From the NCBI RefSeq assembly GCF_023554555.1, contig NZ_JAMJWC010000002.1:558001-622000 (forward strand): a stretch of DNA of 64,000 bases, in the 5' to 3' direction. The stretch is from Sphingobacterium sp. lm-10 (lineage in GTDB: Bacteria > Bacteroidota > Bacteroidia > Sphingobacteriales > Sphingobacteriaceae). The notes beneath the pieces are model-generated. The model ran no database searches. It was given only the letters and a program-made list of their open reading frames with translations, and was not told the DNA's origin. The position numbers and the translations under genes were made by a program. This document shows positions 24,860 through 32,432 of the stretch, one piece after another; position 1 is the first letter of the stretch; each line of letters begins with the position of its first letter.

Positions 24860-25702
24860 CTACGAATAGAGCAAATTGACTAATTGTTTGGCTTCCTTCA
24901 CGTCGTGTACTCGCAACAGTTGTACGCCGCGCTCTAACAGTAACGTGTTGAGTGCAATTGTGCCAGGTAGTGCTTCTGCAGGAGAAATGTCCAGCTTGCG
25001 ATAGATCATGGATTTGCGGGAGATGCCGCCCAATATCGGAAGTCCATGATAATGTAATTCAGTTACGCGCAACAGCAGCTCATAATTCTGTGCGGATGTT
25101 TTAGCGAAGCCAAAGCCCGGATCCAGTAGGATGTCGCGCACACCCAAAGTACGCAGTGTGGCAATCCGGTGTCCGAGTTCGACCGCTACGTCGGCAACGA
25201 CGTCGTCATAAATCGTATGCTGTTGCATGGTGTCCGGCGTGCCGCGCATATGCATCAAAATATACGGCACCTGTAATTTGGCCACCGTGGCAAACATCTG
25301 CTGATCCAGCTGCCCACCCGACACATCGTTGATGATGTGCGCACCGGCTCGTATCGCTTCTTCCGCTACGCGTGCACGATACGTATCTACCGATAAAATG
25401 GTGTTGGGAAAAGCTTTTTGGATGGCTGAGATGACCGGGACGACACGGTTCAATTCCTCTTCTTCGAGAGAAAGAGCTGCACCCGGACGGGTAGATTGGC
25501 CACCGATATCGATGATATCAGCACCGTCGTGCACCATCTGTTCCACGTGTTTCAATGCGGCATCTAGCGTCGTATTTTGCCCACCATCGTAGAATGAATC
25601 GGCTGTGAGGTTAAGGATTCCCATGATTTTGGGAAGCTCAAAGCTCATCAGTTTACCGCCCAGACGAATACTAGGTGCCGGATGTGTAGAAAAATGCTTC
25701 AT
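24860..25702 (-). CDS. folP: Dihydropteroate synthase
   Basis: A 280-residue TIM-barrel enzyme that condenses 6-hydroxymethyl-dihydropterin pyrophosphate with p-aminobenzoate in folate synthesis. Signature segments are GILNLTADSFYDGG (pyrophosphate loop), DIIDIGGQSTRPGA (pABA/sulfonamide loop), HIINDVSGG and ILLDPGFGFAKT. It starts 3 bases after the DUF4920 gene, inside the minus-strand operon from dapD. The length is normal. Confidence 0.96.
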   Translation of the reverse strand: MKHFSTHPAPSIRLGGKLMSFELPKIMGILNLTADSFYDGGQNTTLDAALKHVEQMVHDGADIIDIGGQSTRPGAALSLEEEELNRVVPVISAIQKAFPNTILSVDTYRARVAEEAIRAGAHIINDVSGGQLDQQMFATVAKLQVPYILMHMRGTPDTMQQHTIYDDVVADVAVELGHRIATLRTLGVRDILLDPGFGFAKTSAQNYELLLRVTELHYHGLPILGGISRKSMIYRKLDISPAEALPGTIALNTLLLERGVQLLRVHDVKEAKQLVNLLYS

Positions 25703-25705
25703 TAT

Positions 25706-26188
25706 TTATTTCACCACCACGACGCCATCCGCGATAAAGGTGATGTCACGTTTTGGCTTTTTAATGGAAGCAATTTCCGATGCACTTTTTCCGAGATCTT
25801 TAGCGTCGTGCTGCAATTTGGCTAAGGTTGTTTCTTTTACCTTTCCTTTGCCTTCCAGTACCACTGTTTTACCCACGATATCCTGTGGCATAAAATAGCC
25901 ATAATCCGTAAAGCGAACCATAATCGGATCAGCATCTCCTTCCCGTTTCAGGGTAATGAAACATCCCTTTTTCTTACATACCTGCACTACTTCGCCTGTT
26001 ACTTTTCCGCTGAAGTCATTGGACTTAGCTAAAGCGCTCTCCAGTGCTTTCACAGAGATTGCACCCTGCGCATCTACTTTTTTGCCGTACTGTACGCCGG
26101 GATTTGCAGATGGAATATCGGCCTGTTGTGCGGATCCCACTAGGGTAAAGGCGATGATGCCTATTACTAACGTGAATAGCTTTTTCAT
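25706..26188 (-). CDS. DUF4920 exported protein
   Basis: A 160-residue secreted protein: signal peptide at residues 1-20 (ending LVGSAQ), then a compact OB-like DUF4920 domain with the invariant-looking VCKKKGCFITLKREGD and VRFTDYGYFMPQDI segments and a C-terminal DITFIADGVVVVK. The CKKKGC pair could form a disulfide or bind metal. Function is unknown. It is tightly packed between tsaC and folP in the operon. Confidence 0.88.
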   Translation of the reverse strand: MKKLFTLVIGIIAFTLVGSAQQADIPSANPGVQYGKKVDAQGAISVKALESALAKSNDFSGKVTGEVVQVCKKKGCFITLKREGDADPIMVRFTDYGYFMPQDIVGKTVVLEGKGKVKETTLAKLQHDAKDLGKSASEIASIKKPKRDITFIADGVVVVK

Positions 26189-26210
26189 ATGTGTATAGTT
26201 TTATATGTTA

Positions 26211-26798
26211 CTATTTGCGAATAAATTCAAACTTACCGCTGGGATCCAGCTTAATAATCACCGACGGCTCCCGCTCTTCGGTGTCCTCTTGCCCAAACCG
26301 AGCCACATAATCCGCGCCAGCGCTAATCTCTGGATCTATGTCTAAGAAACTGCGTGGCGAAGGTTGGCCGCTAAGGTTAGCAGAGGTAGACACAATTGGC
26401 TTACGAAAGCGCTGCAATAATTGCTGACAAAAAGGGTGATCTGCGATACGAATCCCAACCGAACCATCTGCAGCCAATACATTCGTCGGCAGGTTTTTTG
26501 CCAAGGAATAGATGATAGTGAGCGGGCGATCCGTTACTTCAATCAATTGATACGCCACATCCGGAATGTCATTCACATAGCTCGCCAGTTGATTGTCGTT
26601 GTGCAGCAGTAAGATCATGCTTTTGGCCTGATCACGGCCTTTCAACGCAAACACTTTCTCGACGGCTTCCGCGTTAGTGGCATCACAGCCAATCCCCCAA
26701 ATAGTGTCTGTAGGATACAAGATGATGCCGCCAGCGTGCAGCGTTTCCAATGCTTTGGAGACATCATCCCGATCTACGTATGTATTATTTTGTCGCAT
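26211..26798 (-). CDS. L-threonylcarbamoyladenylate synthase (TsaC/Sua5 domain)
   Basis: A 195-residue YrdC-fold enzyme making threonylcarbamoyl-AMP from threonine, bicarbonate and ATP for the t6A37 modification of ANN-decoding tRNAs. Motifs are GGIILYPTDTIWGIGCDATN, the KGRDQAKSM basic patch, and PIVSTSANLSGQPSP. It lacks the extra Sua5 domain, so it is the short TsaC form. It lies 7 bases after dapD in the operon. Confidence 0.94.
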   Translation of the reverse strand: MRQNNTYVDRDDVSKALETLHAGGIILYPTDTIWGIGCDATNAEAVEKVFALKGRDQAKSMILLLHNDNQLASYVNDIPDVAYQLIEVTDRPLTIIYSLAKNLPTNVLAADGSVGIRIADHPFCQQLLQRFRKPIVSTSANLSGQPSPRSFLDIDPEISAGADYVARFGQEDTEEREPSVIIKLDPSGKFEFIRK

Positions 26799-26805
26799 GT
26801 GATGC

Positions 26806-27624
26806 TTATACCGCTACGTTGTGCTCGCGCAAAGCATCGTTAAGCGACGTTTTCTTGTCGGTAGATTCCTTCCGCTGTCCTATAATAAGCGCACATGGCA
26901 CTTGATATTCGCCTGCTGGGAATTTTTTAGTGTATGATCCGGGGATCACCACCGAACGCGCAGGAACTACGCCTTTGTATTCTACCGGCTCTTCACCAGA
27001 TACATCGATGATTTTAGTGGACGCAGTTAGCACCACGTTAGCCCCCAATACTGCCTCGCTTTCTACGCGAACACCTTCGACCACGATAGCGCGGGATCCG
27101 ACAAATACGTTATCTTCAATCACTACCGGAGCAGCTTGTACCGGCTCTAATACACCGCCAATACCGACACCACCGGATAGATGTACATGTTTACCAATCT
27201 GCGCACATGAACCTACTGTTGCCCAAGTGTCTACCATCGTACCTTCGTCTACATAAGCACCAATATTCACGTAAGAAGGCATCATAATGACTCCTTTTGC
27301 TAGGTACGCACCATAGCGAGCCGATGCACCAGGTACCACACGAACGCCTAATTCCTTATAATTCGTTTTTAGCGCCATCTTATCATGGTAGATAAATGGC
27401 GTATTCTCGATGATACTCATTTCCCGGATCGGGAAGTAAAGAATGACTGCTTTTTTGATCCAGTCGTTTACATGCCAACGTGTACCAATCGGTTCGGCTA
27501 CGCGCAATTCACCCAAATCCAATCGTTGAATCACGGTATGGATGGCTTCAAAATACTCTTTATACTCTAGAAGCTGTCTGTTTTCCCAAGCCTCCTCAAC
27601 TAATTTTTTGTAATTCTCTAACAT
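26806..27624 (-). CDS. dapD: 2,3,4,5-tetrahydropyridine-2,6-dicarboxylate N-succinyltransferase
   Basis: A 272-residue left-handed beta-helix acyltransferase of lysine/diaminopimelate synthesis, using succinyl-CoA. The N-terminal helical domain is followed by hexapeptide repeats (GVIMMPSYVNIGAYVDEGTM, then VGSCAQIGKHVHLSGGVGIG). It is the first gene of a five-gene minus-strand operon. A CATCTTTG element about 40 bases upstream resembles a -7 box. Confidence 0.96.
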   Translation of the reverse strand: MLENYKKLVEEAWENRQLLEYKEYFEAIHTVIQRLDLGELRVAEPIGTRWHVNDWIKKAVILYFPIREMSIIENTPFIYHDKMALKTNYKELGVRVVPGASARYGAYLAKGVIMMPSYVNIGAYVDEGTMVDTWATVGSCAQIGKHVHLSGGVGIGGVLEPVQAAPVVIEDNVFVGSRAIVVEGVRVESEAVLGANVVLTASTKIIDVSGEEPVEYKGVVPARSVVIPGSYTKKFPAGEYQVPCALIIGQRKESTDKKTSLNDALREHNVAV

Positions 27625-27804
27625 GGACTGTATTATTCTAAAACAATATATTTACTCGTCTTACAAAGATGTTAAATTTTCCGAAATGTAGAGCGGTAAT
27701 TTGTTAAGAGAGTTGAGATCGTCAATAAAGTTGATAGGGTTGATAATGGTGACAGAGTTAGACAGCTTGGTCGTGACTTATCGTGGTGACGGTTCGCACT
27801 ACTC

Positions 27805-27874
27805 ACATCTAAATACTAATATCTAATGTCTAATATCTCATGTCTAACATCTCGATACGCAGATCTCAATACTA
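27805..27874. repeat. 14-bp tandem repeat, five units
   Basis: Five consecutive 14-mers: ACATCTAAATACTA, ATATCTAATGTCTA, ATATCTCATGTCTA, ACATCTCGATACGC and AGATCTCAATACTA. Units 2 and 3 differ by one base. The array ends 16 bases before the S4 gene ATG and lies in the gap between dapD and this divergent gene. Confidence 0.85.
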
Positions 27875-27890
27875 ATAGGTAAGTTTGTAT

Positions 27891-28301
27891 ATGGCAGAAG
27901 CACCGGAGAAATTACGTATTGATAAATACTTGTGGGCAATTCGCATTTTTAAAACCAGAAGTTTGGCAACAGAGGCCTGTAAAGCAGGTCGCGTGAAGCT
28001 AAAAGGCCAAAATGTAAAGCCTTCGTATGTGGTGAAAGTGGGAGAGACTTTCTCGATCCAAAAGGGGATAGAGCGGAAAGTGATATTGGTGACCGGATTA
28101 TTGGAGAGACGTGCCGATGCTCCTACTGCTCAACAGCATTATGAAGATCATACGCCGGAAGAAGAAACCTATGCCTACAAATCGGCCTTTCACGCGCCTG
28201 TACTAAAACGGGATCGCGGTACAGGTCGCCCAACAAAAAAAGATCGTCGTGAAATCGATGATTTGCAGGACGATTGGAAGGAAAATAATCCGTCGGAATG
28301 A
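27891..28301 (+). CDS. S4-domain RNA-binding protein (Hsp15-like)
   Basis: A 136-residue protein with an N-terminal S4 fold (RIDKYLWAIRIFKTRSLAT, GRVKLKGQNVKPSYVVKVG) as in Hsp15, which binds stalled 50S subunits carrying nascent chains. The C-terminal 60 residues are charged and probably disordered (RGTGRPTKKDRREIDDLQDD). The ATG at 27891 is chosen over a TTG two codons upstream. The 14-bp repeat array lies in its 5' region. Confidence 0.88.
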   Translation: MAEAPEKLRIDKYLWAIRIFKTRSLATEACKAGRVKLKGQNVKPSYVVKVGETFSIQKGIERKVILVTGLLERRADAPTAQQHYEDHTPEEETYAYKSAFHAPVLKRDRGTGRPTKKDRREIDDLQDDWKENNPSE

Positions 28302-28391
28302 ATTTTGGCTACCAAATCTATATAGTTTATCATTTTAAATATTTGACACTTAATTAGTTGATTGTTTAAAAAAGGGATAACTTCGTCTCCA

Positions 28392-29189
28392 ATGATGGAG
28401 TTGCTCGCGTATGCTTTGGCTATTTTAATTGGGGTTTCGTTGGGTCTTATTGGCAGTGGAGGATCGATTTTAACCATTCCTATTTTAGTCTATTTTCTTG
28501 GAATAGATCCCCTTACGGCTACCGCTTATTCTCTATTTATTGTTGGGGCGAGCGCGCTGGTAGGCGGAGTTCGCAAAGCGGTCGAAGGAATGGTGGATTA
28601 CAAGACGGTTGTGTATTTCGGCATTCCGTCTATCTTCATGGTGTTAGCCACGCGCACGTTTATCATGCCGAGCATTCCGGCCGTATTATTTCCAGATACG
28701 CTATGCGCGCTATCAAAGGAAACCTTCGTGATGGTCTTGTTTTCTCTGGTCATGCTGCTGGCCTCGTTTTCCATGATTCGCAATCGTCCGCAGGAAGATT
28801 TTGTACAACACGATAAGTTTAATTATACAAGCGTTTTTCTCAAAGGGATCGTGTTAGGTCTAGTGACCGGAATGGTCGGTGCCGGTGGCGGATTTCTCAT
28901 TATTCCTACTTTGGTGGTGTCGGCAAGAATGGAGATGAAGCGCGCGATAGGTACTTCATTGTTTATTGTGGCTTTCAATTCCTTAATCGGATTTTTGGGC
29001 TACTGGGAGATAGATGATCATCCCATCAATTGGCCGCTATTATTACTGTTCTCTTTGCTCTCGATTCTGGGTATTTTTGTAGGAGCGCGCATTGCAAAAG
29101 AGATCGACGGTAAAAAATTGAAAGTAGGCTTCGGATGGTTCGTACTCTGCATGGGCATCTATATATTTGTTCGGGAAATAGTTTTATAA
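28392..29189 (+). CDS. TauE/SafE family membrane exporter
   Basis: A 265-residue membrane protein with about eight spans. The paired glycine-rich motifs at the start of each half (GVSLGLIGSGGSILTIPILV, GLVTGMVGAGGGFLIIPTLV) identify the TauE/SafE (sulfite or organosulfonate exporter) family. Seventeen bases later comes an MBL-rhodanese gene, a common pairing that suggests export of sulfite or a related sulfur anion. Two consecutive ATGs (28392, 28395) may be the start. Confidence 0.92.
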   Translation: MMELLAYALAILIGVSLGLIGSGGSILTIPILVYFLGIDPLTATAYSLFIVGASALVGGVRKAVEGMVDYKTVVYFGIPSIFMVLATRTFIMPSIPAVLFPDTLCALSKETFVMVLFSLVMLLASFSMIRNRPQEDFVQHDKFNYTSVFLKGIVLGLVTGMVGAGGGFLIIPTLVVSARMEMKRAIGTSLFIVAFNSLIGFLGYWEIDDHPINWPLLLLFSLLSILGIFVGARIAKEIDGKKLKVGFGWFVLCMGIYIFVREIVL

Positions 29190-29206
29190 ATAACTGCAAA
29201 TAAGGT

Positions 29207-30586
29207 ATGTTTTTTCAACAGGTTTATGATAAAAGTTTGGCTCAAGCCAGCTATATAATAGGGTGTCAGGCATTGGGCGAAGCCATTGTGATCGACGCGA
29301 AGCGCGATGTAGACACGTACATACAGATAGCCGCTCAAAATAATCTTCGCATTACCAAAGTGGTAGAAACGCATATTCATGCCGACTTCTTAAGCGGTAC
29401 GCGGGAGCTCGCTGCGATCACCGGCGCCACGATCTACCTATCCGATGAAGGTGGTGCAGACTGGCAGTATGATTTTCCGCATCACGGCTTGAAACATCAA
29501 GATAAAATAACACTGGGAAACCTAACGTTCGACGTACTGCATACGCCGGGCCACACACCGGAAAGCATCAGCTTGCTGCTAACCGATCATCCGGCTACGG
29601 ACCACCCTGTCATGCTATTCACCGGAGATTTTGTCTTTGTGGGTGATGTTGGGCGACCAGATTTGCTCGAAGTGGCAGCCGGCATTGCCGGAACCAAAGA
29701 ATGGGGTGCCGCACAGATGTACGCTTCTTTGCAACATTTTCTTGATTTGCCCGATTATATACAGGTCTGGCCAGGTCATGGTGCAGGCTCTTCCTGCGGA
29801 AAAGCATTGGGCGCTGTGCCAAGCAGCACCGTAGGTTATGAAAAATTGAGAAACTGGGCGTTGGAAGAATCCAATGAAAAAGACTTTGTGCAACAATTAT
29901 TGGATGGGCAACCAGAGGCGCCAACCTATTTCAAAGAAATGAAGATGCGCAATAAGAGCGATCGGCCATTGCTATTGCAGGTGCCCGCCATTCCACATCT
30001 TACTTTGCACGAATTTGAAACGCATCAACAGGAAGGCGCACAAATAGTCGACGTTCGCAATAAGCAAGAATTTGCTGCTGCCCACGTGCCAGGTACCTGG
30101 AATATACAGCTAAATAATTCCTTCGCGACTTGGTGCGGCTGGATGCTGAATTATGAGCAGCCAATCGTGTTAATCATAGAAGAAGCACAATTAGAAGACG
30201 CTTTACGTAAGCTCATGCGTATCGGCATGGATCAGATCGTCGGCTTTATTACACCATCGGATATAGTTGATATTTGTGTTGAACACACCCAAGTGGTAGA
30301 CAAAGCGGAGCTAAAGGAATTGATCGCCAGCGAACGAAACTTGCAGCTACTAGACGTACGCAGTGCCGATGAATACCACAAAGAACATATAGCCGGTGCG
30401 CAAAACCTATTTGTAGGCACTATGCCTAAGAAGCTTGATAAAATTACGAACGAAAAGCCTATTGCGGTATATTGCCAAAGTGGGGATCGTGCAGCAATTG
30501 CGTCATCTCTCTTGCAGGCAAAGGGGTTTACAAACGTGAAAGTATATTTCGGTGGGATGAATGATTGGGCAAAAATCGAAGATTAG
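29207..30586 (+). CDS. MBL-fold hydrolase fused to two rhodanese domains
   Basis: A 459-residue fusion. Residues 1-245 are a persulfide-dioxygenase-type metallo-beta-lactamase domain: THIHADFLSG (His56, His58), HTPGHTPES (His116), TGDFVFVGDVGRPDL (Asp141) and WPGHGAGSSCGKALG (His191). Two rhodanese domains follow. The first (about 265-350) has no cysteine at the expected active-site loop (IVLIIEEAQLE), so it looks inactive. The second (about 365-455) has YCQSGDRAA with Cys423. It likely handles glutathione- or protein-persulfides together with the TauE exporter. Its stop is 2 bases from the next ATG. Confidence 0.93.
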   Translation: MFFQQVYDKSLAQASYIIGCQALGEAIVIDAKRDVDTYIQIAAQNNLRITKVVETHIHADFLSGTRELAAITGATIYLSDEGGADWQYDFPHHGLKHQDKITLGNLTFDVLHTPGHTPESISLLLTDHPATDHPVMLFTGDFVFVGDVGRPDLLEVAAGIAGTKEWGAAQMYASLQHFLDLPDYIQVWPGHGAGSSCGKALGAVPSSTVGYEKLRNWALEESNEKDFVQQLLDGQPEAPTYFKEMKMRNKSDRPLLLQVPAIPHLTLHEFETHQQEGAQIVDVRNKQEFAAAHVPGTWNIQLNNSFATWCGWMLNYEQPIVLIIEEAQLEDALRKLMRIGMDQIVGFITPSDIVDICVEHTQVVDKAELKELIASERNLQLLDVRSADEYHKEHIAGAQNLFVGTMPKKLDKITNEKPIAVYCQSGDRAAIASSLLQAKGFTNVKVYFGGMNDWAKIED

Positions 30587-30588
30587 TG

Positions 30589-32223
30589 ATGAAAAGGCTT
30601 TGGTGTGTTTTTCTATTCGTGTTACTCGGCATACCCGCGCAAAGTCAGCATCTGGATTCTGTACAGGCGGTGTTGGACGAAGTGATGTTACGGGCCGACC
30701 ATTATGAGGCCATAAAGAAGAAGCACATTCAGGATATCCAACAGCGTTTGGCAGGGGCAGGTAACGATTTATCGAAGCGCTATGCCTACCATATGCGACT
30801 GTATGAAGCCTACCAGAAATATCAGATAGATTCCGCGGCTTTATATATAAAGCAAAATGTGGAGATTGCTGGGAAATTAGAGGATGAATTTAAGTGGCAG
30901 GAATCGCAAATTGCCCTATCCAACCTGTTGTCGGCCGGTGGAAAGTTTGTGGAGGCAAAGAAGCTACTGGATGACTTATCCCTACGCGATGTGCTGCATG
31001 GCTTGAAAGGTCGCTATTACCAAGCCATGCTTACCTTCTACAGTAATTATGGATTGAGTAGCAATAACCGGACATACTTCCAGGAGAGCGAAAGATACCG
31101 CGACTCTATGCTGTCTGCGATGGATCCGCAATCGCTCCCGTATCAAGTTGCTTGGGTTACCAAAACGGTGTACGCTAAGGATTACGACTCGGCAAAGCCC
31201 GTGTTGCATCGCCTATGTGATAGTTTGGATGATGCCCATCCCGATCGGGGGCTTGTTACTTACCTGCTGGGGCTTATTTACAGGGAAACAGGAGATATAA
31301 AAGCACAAACAGTTTATTTTGCGATGTCTGGTATTGCCGACATAAAAAATACGATACGCGATAATGCTTCCATGCAAAGCCTTGCGTTAAGTTATTATGA
31401 GCAAGGCGATGTAGATCGTGCCCGATTGTATATTGAACGAGCTATTAATGATGCGGTATTTAGTAATGTGCGTTTCCGCACCATAGAAAGCTCCACCTTT
31501 TATCCCATCATTCACGCGGCATTCATCGAAAAGGAGAAGGAACAACAAAAGCAATTGCTCCACTTATTGATGGCGATCAGTTTACTATCTGTCGTGCTGC
31601 TCGGAGGTGTCTTATTCATTTACCAGCAAATGATCCGCCTGCGACGAGTACGAAAAGCACTAGATCATACCAACGACCGATTGCGGGAGCTCAATCTTCA
31701 ACTACTATCGTCCAATACCCGCCTTCAAGAGTCGGATCATATTAAAGAGGCTTATATCGCTCAATTTTTCGACATCTGCTCCACCTACATTCATAAAATG
31801 GATGTGATGCGAAAAGAAATTCTGAAAAAGGTGGTGCAGCAGGATACCAGAGATCTGAAAAACGAGCTCCAGTCAAGCGATTATCTCAAAAGGGAATTAG
31901 AAGACCTCTATGCCAACTTTGATATTATTTTTATCAACTTATATCCCACTTTTGTGGCTGAATTTAACAAATTGCTTCTCCCCCAAGAACACATCGTCTT
32001 AAAGGATAATGAGCACCTCAATTCAGAACTGCGCATTTATGCTTTAATTCGCTTAGGTATTACCGACAATACTAAGATCGCGGGCTTCCTTCGTTACTCA
32101 CTCCGCACGGTATACAATTATCGGGTAAAGACCAGAAACAAAGTAGCTGGTGATAAGGATAATTTCGAAAAAATGCTGATGAATATCGGTAACGAAGAGG
32201 TCAGTAACGACTCCTCGCGCTAG
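30589..32223 (+). CDS. DUF6377 membrane regulator of the SusCD locus
   Basis: A 544-residue protein: signal peptide (1-20, ending PAQSQ), a periplasmic helical/TPR-like region, one membrane span at about 320-342 (LLHLLMAISLLSVVLLGGVL), a coiled coil, and a cytoplasmic C-terminal domain with a LuxR-like helix-turn-helix (YALIRLGITDNTKIAGFL, then RYSLRTVYNYRVKTRNK). This is the DUF6377 arrangement, normally found directly upstream of susC, where it is thought to sense the glycan. The ATG at 30589 lies 2 bases after the MBL-rhodanese stop, so it may be cotranscribed with the sulfur genes. Confidence 0.85.
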   Translation: MKRLWCVFLFVLLGIPAQSQHLDSVQAVLDEVMLRADHYEAIKKKHIQDIQQRLAGAGNDLSKRYAYHMRLYEAYQKYQIDSAALYIKQNVEIAGKLEDEFKWQESQIALSNLLSAGGKFVEAKKLLDDLSLRDVLHGLKGRYYQAMLTFYSNYGLSSNNRTYFQESERYRDSMLSAMDPQSLPYQVAWVTKTVYAKDYDSAKPVLHRLCDSLDDAHPDRGLVTYLLGLIYRETGDIKAQTVYFAMSGIADIKNTIRDNASMQSLALSYYEQGDVDRARLYIERAINDAVFSNVRFRTIESSTFYPIIHAAFIEKEKEQQKQLLHLLMAISLLSVVLLGGVLFIYQQMIRLRRVRKALDHTNDRLRELNLQLLSSNTRLQESDHIKEAYIAQFFDICSTYIHKMDVMRKEILKKVVQQDTRDLKNELQSSDYLKRELEDLYANFDIIFINLYPTFVAEFNKLLLPQEHIVLKDNEHLNSELRIYALIRLGITDNTKIAGFLRYSLRTVYNYRVKTRNKVAGDKDNFEKMLMNIGNEEVSNDSSR

Positions 32224-32262
32224 AATCCCTTTACTTTTTTAAACCTCCTTTGTTTTTCAAGT

Positions 32263-32277
32263 AACTGATAATCAGTT
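32263..32277. promoter_or_regulatory. 15-bp palindrome upstream of susC
   Basis: AACTGAT-A-ATCAGTT, a perfect 7+7 palindrome, lies 40 bases after the DUF6377 stop and 155 bases before susC. It could be an operator for the PUL regulator. Confidence 0.35.
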
Positions 32278-32351
32278 GTAATTATTGATATTTTGGTTAC
32301 TTTTTGTTAGAGGTGCCTTCCAGATGAGTAATACCTGCCTGCTTTTGTAGA

Positions 32352-32359
32352 TACCTTTG
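32352..32359 (+). promoter_or_regulatory. Candidate susC -7 element
   Basis: TACCTTTG is an exact TAnnTTTG box 73 bases before the susC ATG. No TTTG lies at the ideal -33 distance, consistent with an activator-dependent promoter. Confidence 0.4.
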
Positions 32360-32432
32360 TGATAACCAGAAAAGGAAAGTGGCAACACGAGCTTTTCACA
32401 TTATAAACTACAAGACCATTTAATTCATACTT

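Noticed and set aside
27805..27874. CRISPR-like array
   Set aside because: Repeats are contiguous 14-mers with no spacers and there are no cas genes.
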